Assembly (NCBI GenBank): GCA_903845045.1
Contig: CAIMWA010000568.1
Span: forward strand, 1 to 52,615
DNA length: 52,615 nucleotides
Reading direction: 5' to 3'
Source of the DNA: an uncultured delta proteobacterium
GTDB taxonomy: Bacteria > Myxococcota_A > Polyangia > Polyangiales > Ga0077539
Shown here: piece by piece, positions 7,752 through 17,534 of the stretch
Position numbering within the stretch: position 1 is the stretch's first letter
Layout of the letters: each line of letters begins with the position of its first letter
The notes under the pieces: model-generated
Seen by the model: the letters and a program-made list of their open reading frames with translations, nothing else
Told to the model about the DNA's origin: nothing
The model's database searches: none
Made by a program: the position numbers and the translations under genes

Positions 7752-8867
7752 CTACGCGGGGACCGGCGCGGCGTCGTCGGCCACGAAGCCCTTCCAGCGT
7801 CGAAGGTAGTGCGCGAAGCCCGGCGACACGTCGCGCTCGCCGAGCTCCGCCAGCGTCAGCGGCGGACGACGCGGCGCCCACGCCGGGTCCTCGACCTGCA
7901 GCGGCCACGAGGGATTCACGATCGCACAGCGTCCCAGGGCGACCATGTCCGCGCCGAGGCCGAGCACCGCTTCGGCGTCGTCGCGCGTCCAGATCTTTCC
8001 CGCCGCGAGCAGCGCGACGGACGGACCGACGGCCTCGCGAAACAGCGGGATCGCGTGCTCGTCGGGGCGCTTCGTCGTCTTGCGCGTCCAGTCCCAGAGA
8101 GACACGTGCACGAAGTCCGCGCCGTCGTCGCGGCACCACCGCGCGACCTGCAGCGACTCGTCGACGTCGAGGCCCCGCGCGAAGCCGAAGTCCTCCGGCG
8201 ACAGCCGCACGCCGACGAGAAACGAAGGCTTCACCGCCGCGCGCGCCGCCTGCACGATGCTTCGCAGCAGCCGCGCTCGTCCCGGCAGCGCACCGCCCCA
8301 CGCGTCGGTGCGGCGGTTCATCGTCGCGCTCAGGAACTGGCTCGGAAGGTACACGTGCGCCGCATGCACCTCGACGCCCGCGAAGCCCGCCGCCTCGGCG
8401 CGCACCGCCGCGTCGCGAAACTGCCCGATGACCCGCGCGAGGTCGGCCTCGGTGGCCTCGCGAGGGCGCTCGAAGTCGGGCGTGTCCTCGTCCCAGGACG
8501 AGGCGCTCCAAGGCTGTGCGCCGGTGGTCGCCGACGGCGCCCGCACGCCTCCATGAAAGATCTGGACGACGCCGAGCGCACCCGCCGCCCGCAGCGCTCC
8601 GCCGAGGCGCGCGAGCCCCGGGAGCTTCGCGTCGTCGTCGATGCCGAGCTCGCCCGGCCAGGCGCGGCCGTCGCGCGCCACGTACGCCGCGCACGTCGTC
8701 GTCATGCCGAAGCCGCCTTCGGCGCGCCGCAACAACCAACGAAGCTCGACGTCCGAGAGCGTCCCGTCGTCGTGGCTCTGCTGGTTCGTGAGCGCGGCCA
8801 GCGCCACGCGGTTTCGCGCGCGCACCCCGTTGCGGAACGCGAGCGTCCCGAGCACCGATGAACCCAT
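7752..8867 (-). CDS. NADH:flavin oxidoreductase / Old Yellow Enzyme family
   Basis: 371 aa, a full-length OYE TIM barrel. The active-site strand reads FAGVEVHAAHVYLPSQFLS followed by TMNRRTDAWGG, matching the family pattern HxAHGYLxxQFLSPxxNxRxDxYGG, with Val for the usual Gly. The FMN-phosphate end reads LLAAGKIWTRDDAEAVLGLG and DMVALGRCAIVNP. It probably reduces activated C=C bonds with NAD(P)H and FMN; there is no C-terminal Fe-S or FAD extension, so it is not the 2,4-dienoyl-CoA reductase type. It sits between the nitrilase-family gene and the thioesterase on the same strand with short gaps. Confidence 0.93.
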   Translation of the reverse strand: MGSSVLGTLAFRNGVRARNRVALAALTNQQSHDDGTLSDVELRWLLRRAEGGFGMTTTCAAYVARDGRAWPGELGIDDDAKLPGLARLGGALRAAGALGVVQIFHGGVRAPSATTGAQPWSASSWDEDTPDFERPREATEADLARVIGQFRDAAVRAEAAGFAGVEVHAAHVYLPSQFLSATMNRRTDAWGGALPGRARLLRSIVQAARAAVKPSFLVGVRLSPEDFGFARGLDVDESLQVARWCRDDGADFVHVSLWDWTRKTTKRPDEHAIPLFREAVGPSVALLAAGKIWTRDDAEAVLGLGADMVALGRCAIVNPSWPLQVEDPAWAPRRPPLTLAELGERDVSPGFAHYLRRWKGFVADDAAPVPA

Positions 8868-8882
8868 GTCGTCCGTCCCTTC

Positions 8883-9698
8883 CTAGAGGCGGCGGTGCTT
8901 CAACGCCGGCAGCGAGCGCCGCACCGACGCGACGCGCTCCGGATCGAGGTCCGCCAGCACCCAGCCGTCACCCTCGGGCCGCTCGCCCACCACCACGCCC
9001 CAGGGATCGACGATCATCGCGTGCCCCCAGGTGCTTCGGCCGAGCGGGTGCGCGCCCCACTGCGCCGCCGCGAGCACCCACGCCTGCGACTCGATGGCCC
9101 GCGCGCGCAGCAGGACCTCCCAGTGCGCACGCCCCGTCGTCGCCGTGAACGCCGCAGGCACCGCCAGCGCCACCGCGCCGCGGTCCACCAGCGCGCGGTA
9201 GAGCTCTGGAAAGCGCAGGTCGTAGCAGACGCTGAGCCCGATCCGGCCCACCGGCGTGTCGGCCACGACGACCTCGTCGCCCGGCGCCGTCGTGCGCGAC
9301 TCGGTCATCACCGGCCCGTTCGGCAGGTCGATGTCGAAGAGATGGATCTTGCGGTACCGCGCCACCACGACGCCGGCCGGGTCGAGCAACACCGCAGCGT
9401 TGAAGGTGCGCTCGTCCTCGGCGCGACGCTCGGGAACGCCGCCCCAGAGCACCCACGCGCCGGTCTCCCGGGACAGCGCCGCCATGCGGGCCGACGCTGC
9501 ACCGACGGGCTGCGCACCCACCGCATAGTCGCCGGCCACCGCCGTCTTGCCGTCGTCGTCCCCCATGAACAGCGTGTTCTCGGGGAGCACCACGAGCGCC
9601 GCGCCATCGGCCACGGCCCCGCGCACCAGCGCCTCGGCGACGTCGAGGTTGCGCGCGACGTCGTCGCCGGCGTTGAGCTGCACCACCGCGGCCTTCAT
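8883..9698 (-). CDS. Carbon-nitrogen hydrolase (Nit1/Nit2-like amidase)
   Basis: 271 aa. ATG at 9698 is preceded by a GAGGA ribosome site with good spacing; a longer in-frame opening has no support. The nitrilase-fold triad is complete: Glu40 in VLPENTLF, Lys117 in RYRKIHLFDIDLP, Cys158 in GLSVCYDLRFPELYR. The KIHLFDIDLP and CYDLRFPELYR segments are typical of the Nit branch, whose members repair deaminated glutathione or act as omega-amidases; which applies here is not determinable. Cytoplasmic, no signal peptide. It begins 13 bases after the Cys-tailed membrane protein gene. Confidence 0.93.
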   Translation of the reverse strand: MKAAVVQLNAGDDVARNLDVAEALVRGAVADGAALVVLPENTLFMGDDDGKTAVAGDYAVGAQPVGAASARMAALSRETGAWVLWGGVPERRAEDERTFNAAVLLDPAGVVVARYRKIHLFDIDLPNGPVMTESRTTAPGDEVVVADTPVGRIGLSVCYDLRFPELYRALVDRGAVALAVPAAFTATTGRAHWEVLLRARAIESQAWVLAAAQWGAHPLGRSTWGHAMIVDPWGVVVGERPEGDGWVLADLDPERVASVRRSLPALKHRRL

Positions 9699-9711
9699 CG
9701 GGAGTCCTCGC

Positions 9712-10680
9712 TCAGTGCTCGCAAGGCGTGGAGCAAGGCGTTCCACACGGGGTCGCGCAGGGCGTCGCGTGGGACGCGCAGAGCACCGTCGTGGCCACCA
9801 GCGCGACCTGCGTCCCGGCGATCATCGCGAGGCCCGCGACGCCGAGCAGCACCGTGCGGCCCAGGGCCTTGCGCACCAACCCGAGGTCGCCGGGCACCAA
9901 CGCGAAGGGCTCCTGCGCGCTCTGCGCACGAAAAGGCGCGGCGTCCGTCGAGGCCGAGCGATGCTGGCGCACCAGGGCGTGATCGAGCACCGGGGCCCAG
10001 ACCAGCGGCGCCGGCGCGATCCCCTCGACGCGCGGCACGACGCCCACGTCGCCGTCGGACACGGCGCTCTCGAAGCGCGCGAGGCGCGTGACGCGGAGCA
10101 TCGACGCGAGCGTGAGGATCGACGCCACCACCGTGAGACCGACCGCCGCCGCATGCGGCACCTCGAGGCGGAACCGCACCGCCGCGGCCCCCGCAACGAC
10201 GCCGAGCACCGTCGCCGCGACGATGGACAGGCGCTCCGCGGCGTCCGCCGAAGGCCTCGCCAGCGCGCGACGCACGACCACGGACCACCCCGCGAAGAGC
10301 ACGCCGAGCAGCGCACCGGTGAAGAGTCCATACACGGCTCCGTAAGCCGCCGCGACGGCGCCCACGCGTCCGAGGTCCGCGGCGGACGCCACGAAGACGC
10401 CGGCCGCCACCGCGATGCCGCCCAGCGCACCGCCGGCCAGCGTGCCCGCGAAGACCTTGAGCGGGGAGCGCAGCGCGAGGCGCGCGACCATCGCACCGCC
10501 GATCGCGGCGAGCAGGGCGGTCGGCATCCATCCGTTCGGCAGGGCGTGGTCGGCGCCGACGAACTCGAAGGTCAGCGGCACCACCGTGGCGGCGAGCACC
10601 GCGAAGAGCGCGCGGGTGCGGCGGAGCGCCGAGGCCTCGTCGATGGTGCGCAGCGGGAGCGGAAGGTTCAACGCGTCCAT
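9712..10680 (-). CDS. Hypothetical polytopic membrane protein with C-terminal CxTPC repeats
   Basis: 322 aa from ATG at 10680 (a GTG at 10716 is possible). I do not recognise the family. Roughly seven or eight hydrophobic segments are visible: a first group at ~25-150, a pair at ~175-205, and a last one near 285-300 (TVLLGVAGLAMIAGTQVALV). A hydrophilic stretch (~210-280) separates the last helix from the rest. The C-terminus ends in ASHATPCATPCGTPCSTPCEH: counting the Cys just before it, five cysteines mostly at four-residue spacing and two histidines, which could bind metal or be lipidated or cross-linked. It is the last gene of the mreB-rodA cluster, ~55 bases after rodA, so a cell-envelope role is plausible but unproven. 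Confidence 0.75.
   Translation of the reverse strand: MDALNLPLPLRTIDEASALRRTRALFAVLAATVVPLTFEFVGADHALPNGWMPTALLAAIGGAMVARLALRSPLKVFAGTLAGGALGGIAVAAGVFVASAADLGRVGAVAAAYGAVYGLFTGALLGVLFAGWSVVVRRALARPSADAAERLSIVAATVLGVVAGAAAVRFRLEVPHAAAVGLTVVASILTLASMLRVTRLARFESAVSDGDVGVVPRVEGIAPAPLVWAPVLDHALVRQHRSASTDAAPFRAQSAQEPFALVPGDLGLVRKALGRTVLLGVAGLAMIAGTQVALVATTVLCASHATPCATPCGTPCSTPCEH
9721..9768 (-). repeat. Four 12-bp tandem units encoding the CxTP tail
   Basis: Four imperfect 12-base units at the 3' end of the membrane-protein gene each encode a Thr-Pro-Cys step preceded by Ala, Gly or Ser. The tail may have grown by slippage while keeping its cysteine spacing. Confidence 0.6.
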
Positions 10681-10734
10681 GGCCTTCGAAGCATGGACCG
10701 AACGAGCCGCGGACACCAGTGCCGGCGCCTCGCG

Positions 10735-11844
10735 CTACAGCGCCCGGCGGCGCATCGAGACGTTCATGAGCAGGCCGACGCCGATGAGGATCGCGAGCAC
10801 GCTCGAGCCGCCGTAGGAGAAGAACGGCAGCGTCACGCCCACCACCGGCAGGCTGCGCGTGGCCATGCCGACGTTGAACACGACGTGCCAGAAGAACAGC
10901 GCCGTCACGCCGACGGCGATGGCCGCCCCGAAGCGGTCCTTGGCGAGCGACGCGATGCGGAGCCCCCAGAGCACGAGGAACAAGTACAGCAGCAGCACGA
11001 CCACCGCGCCCACGAAGCCCTGCTCCTGCGCCCACACCGGAAACGGAAAGTCGCTGTGCGTGTCGGGCAGGAAGTGCTGCTGGTTCTGCGTCCCCTGCAT
11101 GAACCCCTGGCCGAGCCAGCGCCCGCTGCCGATGGCCACCATGCTCTGGTGCGCCTGCCACCCCGTTCCCTGCACGTCGACGGTGTCGCTGAGGAACGAG
11201 GTGAGGCGCTCCTTCTGGTACTGCTTGAGCCCGTAGAACCAGAGCATGCCCCCGCCCGCGGAGCCGCCCACGACGATGGTCAGCAGGCTCCGGCGGTCGA
11301 TGCGAACGAGCGAGAGGGTGCTCACCGCGACGAGGCCCACGATGAGCGCCGTGCCGAGGTCCGGCTGCGCCATCACCAGCGCGAGGGGCAGGCCGATGAG
11401 CGCGCCCGGCGCCACGAGGTCGCGCAGCGTCCACGCCGAGGTGCGGGTGTCGCGCTGCACGTAGCGCGCGACGGCGAGCATGAGCGTGAGCTTCACGAAC
11501 TCGCTGGGCTGAAAGAGAAAGCTCCCGATCTGGATCCAGCGGTGCGTGCCGCGGATGCTCTTGCCCAGCAGGAACACCGCGAGCAGCGCGACGATGCTCC
11601 CGACGTACGCGCCGTACGCGTAGCGCTCGTAGGTCTTGTAGTCGACGGCAGCGACGATGACGGCCACGCCGCCGCCCAGCGCCAGCCAGTAGATCTGCTG
11701 GATGTAGAGCTCGGCGCGGGCGCCGGTCTGCGCGCTCGTCGCGGAGTACAGGTTCACCACGCCGAGCGTCGCCAGCACGCAGATCACGAGGAACAGCGGC
11801 CAGTCGAAGTCGTCCTGCAGGCGGTGCTGGATCGTGCGCGCCAT
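10735..11844 (-). CDS. rodA: Rod-shape peptidoglycan polymerase RodA (SEDS family)
   Basis: 369 aa, normal RodA length, about ten membrane segments. Landmarks: DFDWPLFLVICVLATLGVVN at the N-terminus, LFQPSEFVKLTLMLAVARYV (conserved Glu-Phe-x-Lys), MAQPDLGTALIVG (Pro-Asp-Leu-Gly-Thr), GSGRWLGQGFMQGTQNQQHF and the final GVTLPFFSYGGSSVLAILIG. It polymerises lipid II into glycan strands with the class B PBP encoded just upstream. ATG is 9 bases after the mrdA stop, with a GGGGAG ribosome site in that gap. Fifth gene of mreB-mreC-mreD-mrdA-rodA. Confidence 0.97.
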   Translation of the reverse strand: MARTIQHRLQDDFDWPLFLVICVLATLGVVNLYSATSAQTGARAELYIQQIYWLALGGGVAVIVAAVDYKTYERYAYGAYVGSIVALLAVFLLGKSIRGTHRWIQIGSFLFQPSEFVKLTLMLAVARYVQRDTRTSAWTLRDLVAPGALIGLPLALVMAQPDLGTALIVGLVAVSTLSLVRIDRRSLLTIVVGGSAGGGMLWFYGLKQYQKERLTSFLSDTVDVQGTGWQAHQSMVAIGSGRWLGQGFMQGTQNQQHFLPDTHSDFPFPVWAQEQGFVGAVVVLLLYLFLVLWGLRIASLAKDRFGAAIAVGVTALFFWHVVFNVGMATRSLPVVGVTLPFFSYGGSSVLAILIGVGLLMNVSMRRRAL

Positions 11845-11853
11845 CGACTCCCC

Positions 11854-13749
11854 CTACCGCTGCGGCTGCCGCGCGCGGAACGCCGCCACCGACGGGATCG
11901 GCGCGCCCGGGCGGATGCGCGTGAAGTACTCCCGCACCACTTGGGTCACCAGCGGCGCCGCCTCGTGACCGCCGGAGCCGCCGTGCTCGACGAGCAGCAC
12001 GATGGCGATCTCCGGGTTCTGCGCCGGCGCGAAGCCCGCGAACCACGCGTGGTCGCGCTGCGTCGACCAGCTCCGCCGGGGGTCCGTCGGGTCGCGGACG
12101 ATGCGCGAGACCTGCGCGGTGCCGGTCTTGCCCGCCACGTCGACCTCGGCGATCTGCGCCGCGTGCGCCGTGCCCGCCTGCTCGCCGATGACGCCCGCGA
12201 GCGCGCTGTCGATCATCGCGAGGTACGCCGGGTCCACCGCGACGTGCCGGCGGATCGTCGGCGGAAAGGTCTGGATGGTGTCGCCGTCGGGGCCTTCGAC
12301 GCGGTCCACCAGCTGCGGAACGAAGAGCGTCCCGCCGTTGGCGAGCGCGGCGTAGGCCATCGCGAGCTGCAGCACCGTGACGCGCGTGTTGCCCTGGCCG
12401 ATGGCGGTGTTCAGCGTGTGGCCGATGCGAAACTGCCCGGGGTAGTTCTGCGCGTACCAGGCGCGCGTCGGGATGAAGCCCGGCGTCTCCTGGTTGATGC
12501 CGATGCCCGACCGGCGCCCGAGGCCGAACTCGAAGGCCATGTTCGCGATGCGGTCCATCGTGACGGCCTCGGCGAGCGTGTAGAAGAACACGTTGCACGA
12601 CTCGACGATGGCGCGATGCAGGCTCACCACGCCGTGCACGTGCTTGCAGCGGAACACCCGGTGCCCGAGCTCGTGGCGCCCGGTGCACGTGACCTGCGAG
12701 CGCGCGTCGATGAGCCCCGCCTGCAAGCCCGCAAGCGCCGTGAAGGGCTTGAACGTCGAGCCCGGGAAGTAGCTCTCGTAGATGGTCTTGTCGATGCGCG
12801 GCCGGTACGGGTTCTCGTCGATCTCGTGCGAGAGCAGCGCGGGAATGCCCGTGGTCATGAGGTTCGGGTCGATGGAGGGCCGGGAGTACAGCGCGAGCAC
12901 GCGACCGGTGCGCACGTCGACGACCGCCGCGGCGCCGCTGGGCTTGCCGCGAAACGCGCGGTCGATGGCGCGCATGAGCTCCATGTCGAGCGTGAGCACC
13001 AGGTCGCGCCCGGGCACCGGCTCGCGGCGGCGGTCGGGTCCGAGGCCCGCCATGGAATCGCGGCTGATGAGGAGCCCGCGCACGTCGTGCTCGAGGCGCA
13101 CCCAACCCCGGCGGCCGCGCAGGATCGACTCCCACGCCTGCTCGAGGCCCGAGCGCCCGATGCGCTCGCCGGCGCGGTAGTCGCGCCCCGCGAACTCGCG
13201 CAGGTCGTCGGCGTTGACCTCGTTGAGGAACCCAAGCGCGTGCGAGGCGAGCTCGCCGAACGGGTACTGACGCACCGGCGTCGCGATCACGGACACGCCC
13301 GGGAGCTCCGCGCGGTGCGTCTCGATGAGGGCCAGCGCCTCGCGGTCGATGTCGGCGCGCCCGAGAAGATGCTGGAACCTTCGCGAGCCCTCGGCGCTGC
13401 GCATGCGGGCCTCGAGGCGGTCGCGCTCGTCGCGGTTCAGCCCGAGGTAGTCGGCGAAGCGCGCGAAGCCCTCGATGCGAAAGTACCCGGGGATGACGTA
13501 GACGTTGTAGCTAGGCCGGTTCGCCGCGATGACCCGGCCGTGCGCGTCGCGGATCATGCCGCGCGTCGACGGCAGGTCGACCCGGCGCAGCACGTTGTCC
13601 TCGGCGATCTGGATCCACGCCGCGCTGTCGAGGATCTGGATGTAGAAGACCCGCCCGATGAGCACAGCGATGGCGAGGAACGCGAAGACGCCCATGAAGC
13701 GCACGCGCTCGCGGAGCTCGCCGAGGCCAGGTTTCTGTACGAGTTCCAT
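11854..13749 (-). CDS. mrdA: Penicillin-binding protein 2 (elongasome transpeptidase)
   Basis: 631 aa from ATG at 13749; an upstream extension of the frame is not supported. A single N-terminal membrane anchor (FAFLAIAVLIGRVFYIQIL) is followed by the PBP dimerisation domain and the transpeptidase domain. Catalytic motifs are complete: SxxK at Ser331-Lys334 (PGSTFKPFTAL), SxN at 384-386 (VESCNVFFYT), KTG at 541-543 (VAGKTGTAQVS). It cross-links side-wall peptidoglycan with RodA and is a beta-lactam target. It follows mreD by 14 bases. Confidence 0.97.
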   Translation of the reverse strand: MELVQKPGLGELRERVRFMGVFAFLAIAVLIGRVFYIQILDSAAWIQIAEDNVLRRVDLPSTRGMIRDAHGRVIAANRPSYNVYVIPGYFRIEGFARFADYLGLNRDERDRLEARMRSAEGSRRFQHLLGRADIDREALALIETHRAELPGVSVIATPVRQYPFGELASHALGFLNEVNADDLREFAGRDYRAGERIGRSGLEQAWESILRGRRGWVRLEHDVRGLLISRDSMAGLGPDRRREPVPGRDLVLTLDMELMRAIDRAFRGKPSGAAAVVDVRTGRVLALYSRPSIDPNLMTTGIPALLSHEIDENPYRPRIDKTIYESYFPGSTFKPFTALAGLQAGLIDARSQVTCTGRHELGHRVFRCKHVHGVVSLHRAIVESCNVFFYTLAEAVTMDRIANMAFEFGLGRRSGIGINQETPGFIPTRAWYAQNYPGQFRIGHTLNTAIGQGNTRVTVLQLAMAYAALANGGTLFVPQLVDRVEGPDGDTIQTFPPTIRRHVAVDPAYLAMIDSALAGVIGEQAGTAHAAQIAEVDVAGKTGTAQVSRIVRDPTDPRRSWSTQRDHAWFAGFAPAQNPEIAIVLLVEHGGSGGHEAAPLVTQVVREYFTRIRPGAPIPSVAAFRARQPQR

Positions 13750-13763
13750 GCGGTCGGAGGGTC

Positions 13764-14267
13764 TTACGGCGCCTCGCCGGGGCGCAGCGTCGTGCCTGGG
13801 ATAGCGCGAACGAAGCGGAACACCAAAGGCGCGCACGCCGCCGTCGCGATGGCCTGCGACACCACCACGCCGAGCGCCGGCAGCAGCGCGAGGAGCCGAC
13901 GGTCGAAGAGCAGCAGCAGCCCCATCATCGTCACGCCACCCACGCACGATGCGAGGAACGTCAGCACCACCTGGAACACCACCCCGTGCAGGAACAGCTT
14001 GAGCCCCGCGACGCGCGCGAGGAGGAAGCTGCCGACGAGGGTGAAGGTCCAGAGCCCCAGCGAGCCGCCGGAGAAGACGTCGGTGAGGTAGCCGAGCACG
14101 AACGCGATGGAGACGCCGCGCGCCAGCGAGAACTCGCCGACGGACATGTAGAGCACCATCGGCAGCACCAGCGCCGGCGCCGCGTACTCCGTGTGCAGCA
14201 TCCGCGCGATGGCCGTCTGCGCCATCAGCAGCAGCACGCCCGCCAGCAGCAGCGCCGCGTTGCGCAC
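13764..14267 (-). CDS. mreD: Rod-shape-determining protein MreD
   Basis: 167 aa, GTG start one base after the mreC stop. Five or six hydrophobic helices fill the protein, as expected for MreD. The segment GYLTDVFSGGSLGLWTFTLV matches the conserved Asp-rich MreD motif. It links MreC to the PBP2-RodA machinery in the inner membrane. MreD is poorly conserved, so the call leans on size, topology, this motif and the position between mreC and mrdA. Confidence 0.93.
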   Translation of the reverse strand: MRNAALLLAGVLLLMAQTAIARMLHTEYAAPALVLPMVLYMSVGEFSLARGVSIAFVLGYLTDVFSGGSLGLWTFTLVGSFLLARVAGLKLFLHGVVFQVVLTFLASCVGGVTMMGLLLLFDRRLLALLPALGVVVSQAIATAACAPLVFRFVRAIPGTTLRPGEAP

Positions 14268-14268
14268 G

Positions 14269-15174
14269 TCAGCGCGCCCCCGCGCCGTCGCCCCGCCGCG
14301 GACGCCCCGCCGGCGCCGCGCCCGGACGGCACCCCGGCCGGTCGATGCTCTCCGTCGCGAGCACGAGCACCTCGGAGAGCTGCGAGAAGTTCACCGCCGG
14401 CGCGATCTCGACCTCCTGGTAGAGGCCGAACTCGCGTCGCGTCACCGCCGCCACGCGCCCCACGAGGAGCCCCGCGGGGAAGCGGCATCCGAGGCCCGAC
14501 GTGACCACCGCGTCGCCCACGCGCACGTCGTCGGTGCGCTGCAGGTACTCGACCTTCGCCGCGTAGCGATCGCGCTCGCCGGTGCCGCGCACGATGCCCC
14601 GCGCGCCCGAGCGCTCGATCATGACGTCGGCGGCGCTGCGTGCGTCGACGGTGAGCAGCACGTCGGCGTACTCGCCGAAGACCCGCGACACCTGCCCCAC
14701 GAGGCCGTCCGCGGTGATCACCGGCTGCCCGGTGCGCAGACGCGTGCGGTCCTGCGAGGTGATGGCGAGGCGCGTGACGCGGAAGAACGGCGACGTGTCC
14801 CGCGCGATGACCTCGGCGGCGTACACCTCGCCCGGCGTCTCGACGCGAAGCTGCAGCAGCCGGCGCAGGCGGCGGTTCTCCTCGAACTCGCTGCGGTGCC
14901 TCGCGGCCTCCGCGCGAAGCCGCGCGTTCTCGGCGCCCAGGCGGTCGTTGTCGCGCTGCACGCGCACCAGGTAGACGTACTCGCTCCAGATGTCGGCGGC
15001 GCCGCGCACCGGGCGATCCACCGCGTTCTGCAGGAACGCCACGACGGGCAGGATGAGCCGGTCGAACTCGTCGTAGCGCGTCGGGTCCCGCAGCGTGGTG
15101 CGCAGGAAGAAGAACGGGATGCTCCCCAGGATCACGCACAGGAGCGCGTCCCGATATCGCCGCCAGAGGGTCAT
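14269..15174 (-). CDS. mreC: Rod-shape-determining protein MreC
   Basis: 301 aa. An N-terminal membrane helix (ALLCVILGSIPFFFL), then a coiled coil at ~70-110 (DNDRLGAENARLRAEAARHR) and the MreC beta-barrel domain. Family landmarks: AEVIARDTSPFFRVTRLAI, GLVGQVSRVFGEYADVLLTV, GDAVVTSGLGCRFPAGLLVG and QEVEIAPAVNFSQLSEVLVL. The C-terminal ~25 residues are Pro/Arg/Gly-rich. MreC scaffolds the elongasome in the periplasm. It begins 25 bases after the mreB stop. Confidence 0.97.
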   Translation of the reverse strand: MTLWRRYRDALLCVILGSIPFFFLRTTLRDPTRYDEFDRLILPVVAFLQNAVDRPVRGAADIWSEYVYLVRVQRDNDRLGAENARLRAEAARHRSEFEENRRLRRLLQLRVETPGEVYAAEVIARDTSPFFRVTRLAITSQDRTRLRTGQPVITADGLVGQVSRVFGEYADVLLTVDARSAADVMIERSGARGIVRGTGERDRYAAKVEYLQRTDDVRVGDAVVTSGLGCRFPAGLLVGRVAAVTRREFGLYQEVEIAPAVNFSQLSEVLVLATESIDRPGCRPGAAPAGRPRRGDGAGAR

Positions 15175-15199
15175 GGGACGCGGTCCACCAGGTGGGGGA

Positions 15200-16297
<1,098 letters not shown>

Positions 16298-16299
16298 AC

Positions 16300-16313
16300 C
16301 CCGAGGGCTCGGG
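16300..16313. terminator. Short hairpin CCCGAG-gg-CTCGGG after the FHA/GGDEF gene
   Basis: A perfect 6-bp stem with a 2-base loop lies directly after the stop of the FHA/GGDEF-like gene and just before the candidate mreB promoter. There is no T tract, so termination is uncertain. Confidence 0.35.
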
Positions 16314-16314
16314 A

Positions 16315-17424
16315 TCAAACCCCTCCGGCGCCCGCCGCAGCCTTCGCGGCCTTGGCACGCTTCCGCGAGCGCATCGCCTCGCGAACGCGGGTCAGTACGG
16401 CCTCCGGGGCAGCGCCGCCCGGGGCCACGCTCACGCCCGCCGCCGTCACCGACACCCGCAGCCGTCCCTCTTGGAGCACCAGCGACTCGGCGGACACGCC
16501 CTCGGTCACCATCGCCACCAGCGCATCGACGCCACCCGGCAACGGCTCGCTGCGCCACAGCACGAACTCGCCGCCGGACGCACGCGCGCACGTCACCTCT
16601 CCCGGAAGGATGCGCCGCAGCCGCTCAGCGAGCGCGAGGATCGCGTCGTCGCCGACGAGCTCGCCGTACTTCGCGTTCACCGCGCCGAGGGCGTCGAGGT
16701 CGAGGGCCACGAGCATCGCCTCGGAGCGCCCGCCGGCGCTGCTCCACGCGTCCATGCGGCCCTGGAGCCCGCGCAGCGTGAGCGTGTCCGTGAGCACGTC
16801 GATGGTGTCGAGGTGCGTGCGGATCTCGTCGACCCGCTGCGATCGCGGCGCGTCGAGCACGCCCTGCAGGATCACGCCGCCGATGCGCACGCGGTCGCCG
16901 TCGCGCAGCACCGCCTCGCGGACACGAACGCCGTTCACGAAGGTTCCGTTGGTGCTCCCGGTGTCGGTGAGCGACCAGCCCTCGGCGCCGTAGCGAAGCG
17001 CCGCGTGGCGCCGCGACACCGAGCCGTCGTCGAGCACCAGCGCGTTGTCCGGCGTACGGCCGATGGACACCTCGCCGGCGTCGGCGTCGAGCGGCAGCAC
17101 GCGCCCCACGAGGCGGGTGCCGTCGCGCACGTACAGCACCATCAACACCGGAGGGTCCGTGGCGTCGTCGACCACCGGCGCCGGAGCCGCGCTGGCGAGG
17201 ATGACCACCGCGGGACGCAGCCGCGCGAGGAGGTTCTCGCCCGTGGCCGGCGGGTCGCTGTCCGGCGGCGGTGGCTCCAGCGGCGCCTGCACCGGGAGCC
17301 CCCACGGATGCGTCTCGGCCCGAAGCGCGCGGAGCACCTTCGGGTCGTCGAGCGAGGGCGCGCCGATCGCGAAGCGGACGGGGCGCTGGGCCCACTTGCG
17401 GAACACGTCATCTTGGCCGGACAT
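16315..17424 (-). CDS. FHA domain protein with degenerate GGDEF domain
   Basis: 369 aa from ATG at 17424, preceded by GGAG at proper spacing; a second ATG at 17439 lacks one. FHA domain ~98-188 is intact: EVSIGRTPDNALVLDD, SVSRRHAALRYG and GSTNGTFVNGVRV, the phosphothreonine-binding face. Residues ~210-350 follow the GGDEF fold, with LDLDALGAVNAKYGELVGDD for the usual DxDxFKxxNDxxGHxxGD, but the signature reads RASGGEF where RxGGDEF is expected. The metal Asp is Gly, and the Lys/Asn-Asp/His positions are also changed. It is probably not an active diguanylate cyclase; it may bind nucleotide or protein. Lying 80 bases upstream of mreB on the same strand, it could link kinase signalling to cell shape; that is inference. 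Confidence 0.85.
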   Translation of the reverse strand: MSGQDDVFRKWAQRPVRFAIGAPSLDDPKVLRALRAETHPWGLPVQAPLEPPPPDSDPPATGENLLARLRPAVVILASAAPAPVVDDATDPPVLMVLYVRDGTRLVGRVLPLDADAGEVSIGRTPDNALVLDDGSVSRRHAALRYGAEGWSLTDTGSTNGTFVNGVRVREAVLRDGDRVRIGGVILQGVLDAPRSQRVDEIRTHLDTIDVLTDTLTLRGLQGRMDAWSSAGGRSEAMLVALDLDALGAVNAKYGELVGDDAILALAERLRRILPGEVTCARASGGEFVLWRSEPLPGGVDALVAMVTEGVSAESLVLQEGRLRVSVTAAGVSVAPGGAAPEAVLTRVREAMRSRKRAKAAKAAAGAGGV

Positions 17425-17534
17425 CGACACTCCAGACATCGGCGGAGAAGACCGCCACGGACGAGGCTTTCACGACGGAGCGAGCGCGATCAACACCCGG
17501 TGTGGGCCCTCGCCCGGCACCGCCCCACCGTCTC

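Noticed and set aside
9547..14091. A 1514-codon plus-strand open frame and similar very long frames (3165-6359, 40587-45374, and 40891-45045 on the minus strand)
   Set aside because: They lie antisense or out of frame to mrdA, rodA, coaBC, YfhO and other clear genes. Their translations are Arg/His/Ala-rich with no domain. In DNA this GC-rich, stop codons are rare in the shadow frames.
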